Below are positions 35,920-48,627 of a DNA stretch of 64,000 nucleotides, one piece after another. Positions within the stretch are counted from its first letter, which is position 1. The number at the start of each line of letters is the position of its first letter. The DNA comes from Calliopsis andreniformis (Eukaryota > Arthropoda > Insecta > Hymenoptera > Andrenidae): the NCBI RefSeq assembly GCF_051401765.1, contig NW_027480468.1, positions 2,852,001 to 2,916,000 of the forward strand, given 5' to 3'. A program made the translations under genes and the position numbers. The notes below the pieces were generated by a model that saw only the letters and a list, made by a program, of their open reading frames with translations, ran no database searches and was not told the origin of the DNA.

Positions 35920-37647
35920 ATTGAGGATTCAGGATTGAGGATTCAGGATTGAGGGTTGAGGACTGAGGATTGAGGATTGAGTAGTGAGGATTGAGGATTG
36001 AGGATTGACGATTGAAGATTGAGGATTGGGTATTGCTGATTGAACATTGAGGAATGAGGATTGAGGATTGAGGATTGAGGATTGAGGACTGAAGATTGAA
36101 TGTTGATGATTGAAGATTGAGGATTGAGGATTGAGCGTTGTGGATTGAGGACGAGGACTGAGGGTTGAGTATTGATGTTTGAGGTCTGAGGATTGAGGAT
36201 TGAGGGTTGAGGATTGAATATTGATGATTGAAGATTGAGGATTGAGGATTGAGGGTTGCGGATTGAGGACGAGGACTGAGGGTTGAGTATTGATGTTTGA
36301 GGTCTGAGGATTGAGGATTGAGGATTGAGAATTGAGGATTGAGGAATGAGGATTGAAGATTGAGGATTGGTTGTTGAGGATTGAAGAATGAGGACTGAGG
36401 GTTGATGAGTGAGGATTGAGGATTGAAGATTGAGTATTGAGGATTGAAGGTTGCGGATTGAGGACTGAGGATTGAGGATTGAGGATTGAGGATTGAGGAT
36501 TGAGGATTGCGGGTTGAGGATTGAAGATTGAAGATTGAGGATTGATGACTGAGGATTAAAGATTGAGTATTGAGGATTGAAGATTGAGGATTGATGATTG
36601 AGCATTGAGGATTGAGTATTGAGGATTGAGGATTGAGGATTGAGTATTGAAGATTGATGATTGATGATTGAGGATTGAGGACTGAGGATTGAGGATTGAG
36701 TATTGAGGATTGAGGATTGAAGATTGAGTGTTGGCTATTGAGGATTTAAGAACGAGGATTGAGGATTGAGGATTGAGGATTGAGGATTGAGTATTGAAGA
36801 TTGAGGATTGATGATTGAGGATTGAGGATTGAGGGTTGAGGATTGAGTATTGGGGATTGAGGATTGAAGATTGAGGATTGAGGATTGAGGATTAAAGATT
36901 GAGTATTGAGGATTGAAGATTGAGAATTGAGGATTGAGGATTGAACATTGAATATTGATGATTGAAGATTGAGGATTGAGGATTGAGGGTTGCGGATTGA
37001 GGACGAGGACTGAGGGTTGAGTATTGATGTTTGAGGTCTGAGGATTGAGGATTGAGAATTGAGGATGGAGGAATGAGGATTGAACATTGAGGATTGGTTA
37101 TTGAGGATTGAAGAATGAGGACTGAGGATTGATGATTGAGAATTGAGGATTGAGTATTGAGGATTAAGGATTGAGGATTGAGTATTGAAGATTGAGGATT
37201 GATGATTGAGGATTGAGGATTGAGGATTGAGTATTGAGGATTGAGGATTGAAGATTGAGTATTGAGGATTGAAGATTGAGAATTGAGGATTGAGGTTTGA
37301 ACATTGAGGACTGAGTGTTGTGGGTTGAAGATTGAGGGTTGAGGATTGAGGATTGAGGATTGAGGATTGAGGATGAGGGATGAGGGTTGAGGATTGAGGT
37401 TTAAGGACTGAGGACAGAGGATTGAGGATTGAGAATTGAGGATTGAGGGTTGAGGATTGAAGATTGAGGATTGGGTATTGAGGATTGAAGGATGAGGATT
37501 GAGGATTGAGGATTGAGGATTGAGGATTGATGATTGAAGATTGAGTATTGAGGTTTGAGTATTGAGGATTGAGAATTGAGGATTGAGGGTTGAGGATTGA
37601 AGATTGAGGATTGAGGATTGAGGATTGAGGATTGATGATTGAGAATT
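35920..37647 (+). repeat. Compact long arm, duplicate of 28,858-30,585
   Basis: The same 1,886 bp A-to-A arm at +7,062, carrying the last TTAAGAACGAG of the window (36747). Repeat sequence only. Confidence 0.8.
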
Positions 37648-37805
37648 GGGGACTGAGTGTTGAGGTTTGAGTGATGAGAATTGATGTTTGTGGATAGAGA
37701 TTTAAAGATTACAGATTCAGTATTGAGTATTGAAAACTGTGAATTGATGATATTCTATTGAGGATTGAGAATTGACAACTGATTGTTGAGGACTGAGGTC
37801 TGAAG
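37648..37805 (+). repeat. Core A1, anchor 37749
   Basis: Twin of 30687 at +7,062. Confidence 0.88.
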
Positions 37806-38375
37806 ATTGAGGATTCAGGATTGAGGATTCAGGATTGAGGTTTGAGGACTGAGGATTGAGGATTGAGGAGTGAGGATTGAGGATTGAGGATTGACGATTG
37901 AAGATTGAGGATTGGGTATTGCTGATTGAGCATTGAGGAATGAGGATTGAGGATTGAGGATTGAGGATTGAGGACTGAAGATTGAATGTTGATGATTGAA
38001 GATTGAGGATTGAGGATTGAGCGTTGTGGATCGAGGACGAGGACTGAGGGTTGAGTATTGATGTTTGAGGTCTGAGGATTGAGGATTGGGGGTTGAGGAT
38101 TGGGGATTGAGGATTGAAGACTGAGGATTAAAGATTGAGTATTGAGGATTGAAGATTGAGGATTGATGATTGAGGATTGAGGATTGAGGATTGAGGATTG
38201 AGGATTGAAGGATTGAGTATTGAAGATTGAGGATTGATGATTGAGTATTGAGGATTGAGTATTGAGGATTGAGTATTGGGGATTGAGGATTGAAGATTGA
38301 GGTTTGAGGATTGAGGATTATAGATTGAGTATTGAGGATTGAATATTGAGAATTGAGGATTGAGGATTGAACATT

Positions 38376-38533
38376 GAGGACTGAGTGTTGAGGGTTGAGT
38401 GATGAGAATTCATGTTTGTGGATAGTGATTTGAAGATTGCAGATTGAGTATTGAGTATTGAAAACTGTGAATTGAGGATATTCTACTGAGGATTGAGGAT
38501 TGTCACCTGATTGTTCAGGACTGAGGGCTGAAG
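38376..38533 (+). repeat. Core B1, anchor 38477
   Basis: Twin of 31415 at +7,062. Confidence 0.88.
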
Positions 38534-38921
38534 ATTGAGGATTCAGGATTGAGGATTCAGAATTGAGGTTTGAGGAGTGAGGATTGAAGATTGAAGATTG
38601 AGGATTGAGGAATGAGGGTTGAGGATTGAGATTTAAGGACTGAGGACAGAGGATTGAGGATTGAGAATTGAGGATTGAGGGTTGAGGATTGATGATTGAG
38701 GATTGGGTATTGAGGATTGAAGGATGAGGATTGAGGATTGAGGATTGAGGATTGAGGATTGATGATTGAAGATTGAGTATTGAGGTTTGAAGACTGACGA
38801 TTGAGGGTTTAGGATTGAGGATTGAGGATTGAGGTTTGAGGATTGATGATTGTGTATTGAGGATTGAAGATTGAGGATTGAGGATTGAGGATTGAGGATT
38901 GAGGATTGATGATTGAGGATT

Positions 38922-39079
38922 GGGGACTGAGTGTTGAGGTTTGAGTGATGAGAATTGATGTTTGTGGATAGAGACTTAAAGATTACAGATTCAGTATTGA
39001 GTATTGAAAACTGTGAATTGATGATATTCTATTGAGGATTGAGAATTGACAACTGATTGTTGAGGACTGAGGTCCGAAG
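38922..39079 (+). repeat. Core A3, anchor 39023
   Basis: Twin of 31961 at +7,062. Confidence 0.88.
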
Positions 39080-39088
39080 ATTGAGGAT

Positions 39089-40732
39089 TCAGGATTGAGG
39101 ATTCAGGATTGAGGTTTGAGGACTGATGATTGAGGATTGAGGAGTGAGGATTGAGGATTGAGGATTGACGATTGAAGATTGAGGATTGGGTATTGCTGAT
39201 TGAACATTGAGGAATGAGGATTGAGGATTGAGGATTGAGGATTGAGGACTCAAGATTGAATGTTGATGATTGAAGATTGAGGATTGAGGTTTGAGAGTTG
39301 TGGATTGTGGACGAGGACTGAGGGTTGAGTATTGATGTTTGAGGTCTGAGGATTGAGGATTGAGGGTTGAGGAGTGAGGATTGAGGATTGAAGATTGAGG
39401 ATTAAAGATTGAGTATTGAGGATTGAAGATTGAGGATTGATGATTGAGGATTGAGGATTGAGGATTGAGGATTGAGGATTGAAGGATTGAGTATTGAAGA
39501 TTGATGATTGATGATTGAGTATTGAGGATTGGGTATTGAGGATTGAGTATTGGGGATTGAGGATTGAAGATTAAGGTTTGAGGATTGAGGATTATAGATT
39601 GAGTATTGAGGATTGAATATTGAGAGTTGAGGATTGAGGATTGAACATTGAGGACTGAGTGTTGAGGGTTGAGTGATGAGAATTGATGTTTGTGTATAGT
39701 GATTTGAAGATTGCAGATTGAGTATTGAGTATTGAAAACTGTGAATTGAGGATATTCCATTGAGGATTGAGGATTGTCACCTGATTGTTGAGGACTGAGG
39801 GCTGAAGATTGAGGATTCAGGATTGAGGATTCAGAATTAAGGTTTGAGGACTGAGGGTTGAGGATTGAGGATTGAGGATTGAGGATTGAGGATTGAGTAT
39901 TGAAGATTGAGGATTGATGATTGAGGATTGAGGATCGAGGGTTGAGGATTGAGTATTGAGGATTGAGGATTGAGGATTGAGTATTGAGGATTGAGGATTG
40001 AATATTGAGGATTGGGTATCGAGGATTGAACATTGAGGATTGAGGATTGAGGATTGAGGATTGAGGATTGAGTATTGAAGATTGAATATTGATGATTGAA
40101 GATTGAGGATTGAGGATTGAGGGTTGCGGATTGAGGACGTTGACTGAGGGTTGAGTATTGATGTTTGAGGTCTGAGGATTGAGGATTGAGGATTGAGAAT
40201 TGAGGATTGAGGAGTGAGGATTGAAGACTGAGGATTGGTTATTGAGGATTGAAGAATGAGGACTGAGGGTTGAGGATTGAGTATTGAGGATTGAAGGTTG
40301 AGTATTGAGGATTGAATATTGCGGATTGAGGACTGAGGATTGAGGATTGAGGATTGAGGATTGCGGGTTGAGGATTGAAGATTGAAGATTGAGGATTGAG
40401 GACTGAGGATTAAAGATTGAGTATTGAGGATTGAAGATTGAGGATTGATGATTGAGGATTGAGGATTGAGTATTGAGGATTGAGGGTTGAGGATTGAGTA
40501 TTGAAGATTGAGGATTGATTATTGAGGATTGAGGATTGAGGGATGAGGATTGAGTATTCAGGATTGAGGATTGAAGATTGAAGATTAAGGATTGAGGATT
40601 AAGGATTAAAGATTGAGTATTGAAGATTGAAGATTGAGAATTGAGGATTGAGGATTGAACATTGAGGACAGAGTGTTGAGGGTTGAGTGATGAGAATTGA
40701 TGTTTGTGGATAGAGATTTGAAGATTGCACAT
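39089..40732 (-). other. Longest open frame (547 codons), judged non-coding
   Basis: The frame reads as degenerate NPQSSIL heptapeptides with no domain, signal peptide or membrane segment. Its counterpart in the other 7.06 kb copy is split into two frames (32,027-32,971 and 33,177-33,677), because that copy has one extra heptamer near 33,290; losing seven bases here joined them. Reading-frame length therefore tracks repeat copy number rather than selection for a protein. Confidence 0.85.
39650..39807 (+). repeat. Core B2, anchor 39751
   Basis: Twin of 32689 at +7,062. Confidence 0.88.
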
Positions 40733-40821
40733 TGAGTATTGAGTATTGAAAACTGTGAATTGAGGATATTCTATTGAGGATTGAGGAGTGTCACCTGATT
40801 GTTCAGGACTGAGGGCTGAAG
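40664..40821 (+). repeat. Core B1, anchor 40765
   Basis: Twin of 33710 at +7,055, after the one-heptamer loss near 40,350. Confidence 0.87.
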
Positions 40822-41013
40822 ATTGAGGATTCAGGATTGAGGATTCAGAATTGAGGTTTGAGGAGTGAGGATTGAGGATTGAGGATTGAAGATTGAGTAT
40901 TGAGGAGTGAAGATTGACGATTGAGGATTGCGGATTGATGATTGAGTATTGAGGATTGAAGATTGAGGATTGAGGATTGAGGATTGAGGGTTGAGGATAG
41001 AAGATTGAGGTTT

Positions 41014-41171
41014 GGGGACTGAGTATTGAGGGTTGAGTGATGAGAATTGATGTTTGTGGATAGAGATTTGAAGATTGCAGATTGAGTATTGCGTACAGAA
41101 AGCTCTGAACTGAGGATATTCTAGTGAGGATTGAGGATTGACAACTGATTGTTGAGGACTGAGGGCTGAAG
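41014..41171 (+). repeat. Core C1, anchor 41115
   Basis: Twin of 34060 at +7,055. Confidence 0.87.
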
Positions 41172-42466
41172 ATTGAGGATTTAGGATTGAGGATTCAGGA
41201 TTGTGGTTTGAGGACTGAGGATTGAGGTTTGAGGATCGAGGATTGAGGATTGAATATTTAGGATTGGGTATCGAGGATTGAACATTGAGGATTGAGGATT
41301 GAGGATTGAGGATTGAGGATTGAGTATTGAAGATTGAATATTGGTGATTGAAGATTGAGGATTGAGGATTGAGTGTTGCGGATTGAGGACGAGGACTGAG
41401 GGTTGAGTATTGATGTTTGAGGTCTGAGGATTGAGGATTGAGGATTGAGAATTGAGGATTGAGGAATGAGGATTGAAGAATGAGGATTGGTTATTGAGGA
41501 TTGAAGAATGAGGACTGAGGGTTGAGGATTGAGCATTGAGGATTGAAGATTGAGGATTGAGGATTGAGGATTGAGTATTGAGGATTGAGGATTGAGGATT
41601 GAGGGTTGAGGATTGAGAATTGAGGATTGAAGGATGAGGATTGAGGATTGAGGATTGAGGATTGAGGATTGAGGATTGAGGATTGAGGATTGAGGATTGG
41701 GTATTGCGGATTGAACATTGAGGATTGAGGATTGAGGTTTGAGGATTGAGGATTGAGGACTGAAGATTGAATATTGATGATTGAAGATTGAGGATTCAGG
41801 ATTGAGGGTTGTGGATTGCGGACGAGGACTGAGGGTTGAGTATTCATGTTTGAGGTCCGAGGATTGAGGATTGAGGATTAAGGATTGAGGATTGAAGATT
41901 GAGTATTGATGACTGAAGATTGAGGATTGAGGATTGAGGGTTGTGGATTGAGGTCGAGGACTGATGGTTGAGTATTGATGTTTGAGGTCTGAGGATTGAG
42001 GATTGAGAATTGAGAATTGAGGATTGAGGATTGATGATTGAAGATTGAGGATTGGTTATTGTAGATTGAAGAATGAGGACTGAGGGTTGAGGATTGAGGA
42101 TTGAGGATTGAAGATTGGGTATTGAGGATTGAATATTGAAGATTGAGGATAGAGGATTGAGGATTGAGGATTGCGGATTGAGGATTGAAGATTGAAGATT
42201 GAGGATTGAAGATTGAGGATTAAAGATTGAGTATTGAGGATTGAAGATTGAGGATTGATGATTGAGGATTGAGGATTGAGGATTGAGGATTGGGGATTGG
42301 GTATTGAGGATTGAAGATTGAGAATTGAGGATTGAGGTTTGAACATTGAGGACTGATTGTTGAGGGTTGAAGATTGAGGATTGAGGTTTGAGGATTGAGT
42401 ATTGAGGATTGAAGATTGAGGATTGAGGATTGAGGATTGAGGGTTGAGGATAGAAGATTGAGGTTT

Positions 42467-42624
42467 GGGGACTGAGTATTGAGGGTTGAGTGATGAGAAT
42501 TGGTGTTTGTGGGTAGAGATTTAAAGATTGCAGATTGAGTATTGTGTATTGAAAACTGTGAATTGATGATATTCTATTGAGGATTGAGAATTGACAACTG
42601 ATTGTTGAGGACTGAGGTCTGAAG
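42467..42624 (+). repeat. Core A2, anchor 42568
   Basis: Twin of 35513 at +7,055, sharing TTTGTGGGTAGAG. Confidence 0.87.
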
Positions 42625-42816
42625 ATTGAGGATTCAGGATTGTGGATTCAGGATTGAGGTTTGAGGACTGAGGATTGAGGATTGAGGATTGGGGATTGAG
42701 GATTGAGGATTGAGGATTGAAGATTCAGGATTGGGTATTGCGGATTGAACATTGAGGATTGAGGATTGAGGATTGAGGATTGAGGATTGAGGGTTGAGGA
42801 TAGAAGATTGAGGTTT

Positions 42817-42974
42817 GGGGACTGAGTATTGAGGGTTGAGTGATGAGAATTGGTGTTTGTGGATAGAGATTTAAAGATTGCAGATTGAGTATTGTGTATT
42901 GAAAACTGTGAATTGATGATATTCTATTGAGGATTGAGAATTGACAACTGATTGTTGAGGACTGAGGTCTGAAG
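42817..42974 (+). repeat. Core A2, anchor 42918
   Basis: 350 bp after 42568; has TTTGTGGATAGAG. Unlike 35863 it is A2 throughout, so the 7.06 kb similarity stops within it. Confidence 0.86.
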
Positions 42975-44366
42975 ATTGAGGATTCAGGATTGTGGATTCA
43001 GGATTGAGGTTTGAGGACTGAGGATTGAGGATTGAGGATTGGGGATTGAGGATTGAGGATTGAGGATTGAAGATTCAGGATTGGGTATTGCGGGTTGAAC
43101 ATTGAGGATTGAGGATTGAGGATTGAGGATTGAGGATTGAGGACTGAATATTGAATATTGATGATTGAACATTAAGGATTGAGGATTGAGGGTTGTGGAT
43201 TGAGGACAAGGACTGAGGGTTCAGTATTGATGGTTGAGGTCTGATTATTGAGGATTGAGTTTTGAGAATTGAGGACTGAAGATTGAGTATTGAGGATTGA
43301 AGATTGAGGATTGAGGATTGAGGATTGAGTATTGAGGATTGAGGATTGAGGATTGAGGATTGAGGAGTGAGAACTGAGGATTGAAGGATGAGGATTGAGG
43401 ATTGAGGATTGAGGATTGAGGATTGAGGATTGAGGATTGAGGATTGAGGATTGGGTATTGCGGTTTGAACATTGAGGATTGAGGCTTGAGGTTTGAGGAT
43501 TGAGGATTGAGGACTGAAGATTGAATATTGATGATTGAAGATTGAGGATTGAGGATTGAGGGTTGTGGATTGCGGACGAGGACTGAGGGTTGAGAATTCA
43601 TGTTTGAGGTCCGAGGATTGAGGATTGAGGATTAAGGATTGAGGATTGAAGATTGAGTATTGATGACTGAAGATTGAGGATTGAGGATTGAGGGTTGTGG
43701 ATTGAGGTCGAGGACTGATGGTTGAGTATTGATGTTTGAGGTCTGAGGATTGAGGATTGAGAATTGAGAATTGAGGATTGAGGATTGATGATTGAAGATT
43801 GAGGATTGGTTATTGAAGATTGAAGAATGAGGACTGAGGGTTGAGGATTGAGGATTGAGGATTGAAGATTGGGTATTGAGGATTGAATATTGAAGATTGA
43901 GGATAGAGGATTGAGGATTGAGGATTGCGGATTGAGGATTGAAGATTGAAGATTGAGGATTGAAGATTGAGGATTAAAGATTGAGTATTGAGGATTGAAG
44001 ATTGAGGATTGATGATTGAGGATTGAGGATTGAGGATTGAGGATTGGGGATTGGGTATTGAGGATTGAAGATTGAGAATTGAGGATTGAGGTTTGAACAT
44101 TGAGGACTGATTGTTGAGGGTTGAAGATTGAGGATTGAGGATTGAGGATTGAGGATTGAGGATTGAGGATGAGGGATGAGGGTTGAGGATTGAGGTTTAA
44201 GGACTGAGGACAGAGGATTGAGGATTGAGAATTGAGGATTGAGGGTTGAGGATTGAAGACTGAGGATTGGGTATTGAGGATTGAAGGATGAGGATTGAGG
44301 ATTGACGATGGAGGATTGAGGAGTGAGGATTGAGGATTGAGAATTGAGGATTGAGGATTTAACATT
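42975..44366 (+). repeat. Core-free stretch opening the right-hand domain
   Basis: Heptamer variants with the GACAAGGACTG and GGTCGAGG forms of the marker block and no TTAAGAACGAG. Part of it (about 43.6-44.15 kb) repeats about 41.85-42.4 kb. No gene is visible. Confidence 0.75.
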
Positions 44367-44524
44367 GAGGACAGAGTGTTGAGGTTTGAGTGATCAGAAT
44401 TGATGTTTGTGGATAGAGATTTGAAGATTGCAGATTGAGTATTGCGTATGGAAAGCTCTGAACTGAGGATATTCTAATGAGGATTGAGGATTGACAACTG
44501 ATTGTTGAGGACTGAGGGCTGAAG
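44367..44524 (+). repeat. Core C1, anchor 44468
   Basis: C core with GTGATCAG and GATATTCTAATGAGG, shared with 47306. Confidence 0.85.
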
Positions 44525-45554
44525 ATTGAGGATTCAGGATTGGGGATTGAAGATTGAGGATTGGGTTTCGAGGATTGAACATTGAGAATTGAGGATTGAG
44601 GATTGAGGATTGAGGATTGAGTATTGAAGGTTGAATATTGATGATTGAAGATTGAGGATTGAGGATTGAGTGTTGCGGATTGAGGACGAGGACTGAGGGT
44701 TGAGTATTGATGTTTGAGGTCTGAGGATTGAGGATTGAGGATTGAGAATTGAGGATGGAGGAATGAGGATTGAACATTGAGGATTGGTTATTGAGGATTG
44801 AAGAATGAGGTCTGAGGTTTGAGGATTGAGTATTGAGGATTGAAGATTGAGTATTGAGGATTGAAGATTGCGGATTGAGGACTGAGGATTGAGGATTGAG
44901 GATTGAGGATTGCGGGTTGAGGATTGAAGATTGAAGATTGAGGATTGAGGACTGAGGATTAAAGATTGAGTATTGAGGATTGAAGGTTGAGGATTGATGA
45001 TTGAGGATTGAGGATTGAGTATTGAGGATTGAGGATTGAGTATTGAAGCTTGAGGATTGATGATTGAGGATTGAGGATTGAGGATTGCGTATTGAGGATT
45101 GAGGATTGAAGATTGAGTATTGAGGATCGAAGATTGAGAATTGAGGATTGAGGTTTGAACATTGAGGACTGAGTGTTGAGGGTTGAAGATTGAGGGTTGA
45201 GGATTGAGGATTGAGGATTGAGGATTGAGGATGAGGAATGAGGGTTGAGGATTGAGATTTAAGGACTGAGGACAGAGGATTGAGGATTGAGAATTGAGGA
45301 TTGAGGGCTGAGGATTGATGATTGAGGATTGGGTATTGAGGATTGAAGGATGAGGATTGAGGATTGAGGATTGAGGATTGAGGATTGAGGATTGATGATT
45401 GAAGATTGAGTATTGAGGTTTGAAGACTGACGTTCGAGGGTTGAGGATTGAGGATTGAGGATTGAGGTTTGAGGATTGATGATTGAGTATTGAGGATTGA
45501 AGATTGAGGATTGAGGATTGAGGATTGAGGATTGAGGATTGATGATTGAGGATT

Positions 45555-45712
45555 GGGGACTGAGTGTTGAGGTTTGAGTGATGAGAATTGATGTTTGTGG
45601 ATAGAGACTTAAAGATTACAGATTCAGTATTGAGTATTGAAAACTGTGAATTGATGATATTCTATTGAGGATTGAGAGTTGACAACTGATTGTTGAGGAC
45701 TGAGGTCCGAAG
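45555..45712 (+). repeat. Core A3, anchor 45656
   Basis: A3 with GAGACTTAAAG and private GAGAGTTGAC. Confidence 0.86.
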
Positions 45713-46282
45713 ATTGAGGATTCAGGATTGAGGATTCAGGATTGAGGTTTGAGGACTGATGATTGAGGATTGAGGAGTGAGGATTGAGGATTGAGGATTG
45801 ACGATTGAAGATTGAGGATTGGGTATTGCTGATTGAACATTGAGGAATGAGGATTGAGGATTGAGGATTGAGGATTGAGGACTGAAGATTGAATGTTGAT
45901 GATTGAAGATTGAGGATTGAGGTTTGAGCGTTGTGGATTGAGGACGAGGACTGAGGGTTGAGTATTGATGTTTGAGGTCTGAGGATTGACGATTGAGGGT
46001 TGAGGATTGAGGATTGAGGATTGAAGATTGAGGATTAAAGATTGAGTATTGAGGATTGAAGATTGAGGATTGATGATTGAGGATTGAGGATTGAGGATTG
46101 AGGATTGAGGATTGAAGGATTGAGTATTGAAGATTGAGGATTGATGATTGAGTATTGTGGATTGAGGATTGAGGATTGAGTATTGGGGATTGAGGATTGA
46201 AGATTGAGGTTTGAGGATTGAGGATTATAGATTGAGTATTGAGGTTTGAATATTGAGAGTTGAGGAATGAGGATTGAACATT

Positions 46283-46440
46283 GAGGACTGAGTGTTGAGG
46301 GTTGAGTGATGAGAATTGATGTTTGTGGATAGTGATTTGAAGATTGCAGATTGAGTATTGAGTATTGAAAACTGTGAATTGAGGATATTCCATTGAGGAT
46401 TGAGGATTGTCACCTGATTGTTGAGGACTGAGGGCTGAAG
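46283..46440 (+). repeat. Core B2, anchor 46384
   Basis: 728 bp after core 45656; GATATTCCATTGAGG. Confidence 0.86.
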
Positions 46441-47204
46441 ATTGAGGATTCAGGATTGAGGATTCAGAATTGAGGTTTGAGGACTGAGGATTGAGGTTTG
46501 AGGATTGAAGGTTGAGTATTGAGGATTGAAGATTGAGGATTGTGGATTGAGGATTGAGGATTGAGGATGAGGGCTGAGGGCTGAGGATTGACGTTTATGG
46601 ACTGAGGACTGAGGATTGAGAATTGAGAATTGAGGATTGAGGATTGAGGATTGAAGATTGAGGATTGGTGATTGAGGGTTGAGGATTGAGGATTGAGGAT
46701 TGAGGATTGAGGATTGAGTATTGAAGATTGAGGATTGATGATTGAGGATTGAGGATCGAGGGTTGAGGATTGAGTATTGAGGATTGAGGATTGAGGATTG
46801 AGTATTGAGGATTGAGGATTGAATATTGAGGATTGGGTATCGAGGATTGAACATTGAGGATTGAGGATTGAGGATTGAGGATTGAGGATTGAGTATTGAA
46901 GATTGAATATTGATGATTGAAGATTGGGGATTGAGGATTGAGGGTTGCGGATTGAGGACGAGGACTGAGGGTTGAGTATTGATGTTTGAGGTCTGAGAAT
47001 TGAGGATTGAGTATTGAGGATTGAGGGTTGAGGATTGAGTATTGAAGATTGAGGATTGATTATTGAGGATTGAGTATTGAGGGATGAGGATTGAGTATTG
47101 AGGATTGAGGATTGAAGATTGAAGATTAAGGATTGAGGATTAAGGATTAAAGATTGAGTATTGAAGATTGAAGATTGAGAATTGAGGATTAAGGATTGAA
47201 CATT

Positions 47205-47362
47205 GAGGACAGAGTGTTGAGGGTTGAGTGATCAGAATTGATGTTTGTGGATAGAGATTTGAAGATTGCAGATTGAGTATTGCGTATGGAAAGCTCTGAA
47301 CTGAGGATATTCTAATGAGGATTGAGGATTGACAACTGATTGTTGAGGACTGAGGGCTGAAG
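47205..47362 (+). repeat. Core C1, anchor 47306
   Basis: Copy of 44468; GTGATCAG and CTAATGAGG shared. Confidence 0.86.
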
Positions 47363-48469
47363 ATTGAGGATTCAGGATTGAGGATTCAGGATTGTGGTTT
47401 GAGGACTGAGGATTGAGGATTGAGGATTGAGGATTGAGGATTGAGGATTGGGGATTGAAGATTGAGGATTGGGTTTCGAGGATTGAACATTGAGAATTGA
47501 GGATTGAGGATTGAGGATTGAGGATTGAGTATTGAAGATTGAATATTGATGATTGAAGATTGAGGATTGAGGATTGAGTGTTGCGGATTGAGGACGAGGA
47601 CTGAGGGTTGAGTATTGATGTTTGAGGTCTGAGGATTGAGGATTGAGGATTGAGAATTGAGGATGGAGGAATGAGGATTGAACATTGAGGATTGGTTATT
47701 GAGGATTGAAGAATGAGGTCTGAGGTTTGAGGATTGAGTATTGAGGATTGAAGATTGAGTATTGAGGATTGAAGATTGCGGATTGAGGACTGAGGATTGA
47801 GGATTGAGGATTGAGGATTGCGGGTTGAGGATTGAAGATTGAAGATTGAGGATTGAGGACTGAGGATTAAAGATTGAGTATTGAGGACTGAAGATTGAGG
47901 ATTGATGATTGAGGATTGAGGATTGAGTATTGAGGATTGAGGATTGAGGATTGAGTATTGAAGCTTGAGGATTGATGATTGAGGATTGAGGATTGAGGAT
48001 TGAGGATTGAGTATTGAGGATTGAGGATTGAAGATTGAGTATTGAGGATTGAAGATTGAGAATTGAGGATTGAGGTTTGAACATTGAGGACTGAGTGTTG
48101 AGGGTTGAAGATTGAGTGTTGAGGATTGAGGATTGAGGATTGAGGATTGAGGATGAGGAATGAGGGTTGAGGATTGAGATTTAAGGACTGAGGACAGAGG
48201 ATTGAGGATTGAGAATTGAGGATTGAGGGTTGAGGATTGATGATTGAGGATTGGGTATTGAGGATTGAAGGATGAGGATTGAGGATTGAGGATCGAGGAT
48301 TGAGGATTGATGATTGAAGATTGAGTATTGAGGTTTGAAGACTGACGTTCGAGGGTTGAGGATTGAGGATTGAGGGTTGAGGTTTGAGGATTGATGATTG
48401 AGTATTGAGGATTGAAGATTGAGGATTGAGGATTGAGGATTGAGGATTGAGGATTGATGATTGAGGATT

Positions 48470-48627
48470 GGGGACTGAGTGTTGAGGTTTGAGTGATGAG
48501 AATTGATGTTTGTGGATAGAGACTTAAAGATTACAGATTCAGTATTGAGTATTGAAAACTGTGAATTGATGATATTCTATTGAGGATTGAGAATTGACAA
48601 CTGATTGTTGAGGACTGAGGTCCGAAG
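48470..48627 (+). repeat. Core A3, anchor 48571
   Basis: Copy of 45656 at +2,915, with GAGAATTGAC. Confidence 0.86.

Larger units (their letters stand above)
310..36757 (+). repeat. Dispersed marker TTAAGAACGAG, one per long arm
   Basis: This off-consensus word starts at 310, 5751, 7869, 11485, 13617, 17338, 21865, 26158, 26179, 29685 and 36747. The pair at 26158 and 26179 is a local 21 bp duplication. I did not see it after 36,757. It marks equivalent points of the long A-to-A arm and is a convenient index for the higher-order unit in the left part of the array. Confidence 0.85.
35802..42880 (+). repeat. 7.06 kb segmental duplication, copy 2
   Basis: Near-identical to 28,740-35,801 by eye. 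Differences seen: one fewer GAGGATT near 40,350; GGGTTTAGG near 38,807 for GGGTTGAGG; GATTGTGGACG near 39,304 for GATTGAGGACG, with GACGAGG for GACGTTG elsewhere in the same comparison set; and GAGGTTT near 42,384 for GAGGATT. The similarity ends inside the A-type core at about 42,880, where copy 1 turns to GATTACAG and copy 2 to GATTGCAG. So few differences suggest a recent event. Confidence 0.88.
42441..43140 (+). repeat. Two tandem 350 bp A2 units
   Basis: GGGTTGAGGATAGAAG starts at 42,441 and 42,791, and the A2 core anchors are 42568 and 42918, both 350 bp (50 heptamers) apart. The same 350 bp step separates 35513 from 35863, 33710 from 34060, 40765 from 41115, 50201 from 50551 and 52431 from 52781, so it is a favoured core-to-core distance. 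Confidence 0.82.
44367..46480 (+). repeat. 2.9 kb duplication, copy 1
   Basis: Cores 44468 (C), 45656 (A3) and 46384 (B2) correspond to 47306, 48571 and 49299. The offset grows from 2,838 to 2,915 because copy 1 lacks 84 bp (12 heptamers) near 44,540, partly offset by a one-heptamer difference. Both copies share rare variants: TGATCAG in the C core, CTAATGAGG after the anchor, and GGGTTTCGAGG near 44,563 and 47,470. Confidence 0.8.

Noticed and set aside
38800..38815. GGGTTTAGG as an interstitial telomere fragment
   Set aside because: The duplicate at about 31,740 reads GGGTTGAGG, so it is a single substitution in the satellite.
39089..40732. 547-codon frame as a repeat protein (adhesin or structural protein)
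   Set aside because: It exists because of one heptamer lost relative to its duplicate; it has no non-repeat end domains, signal peptide or anchor.
44388..44396. TGATCA palindrome as a restriction or binding site of note
   Set aside because: It is a one-base change from TGATGA in two related C cores; no sign of function.
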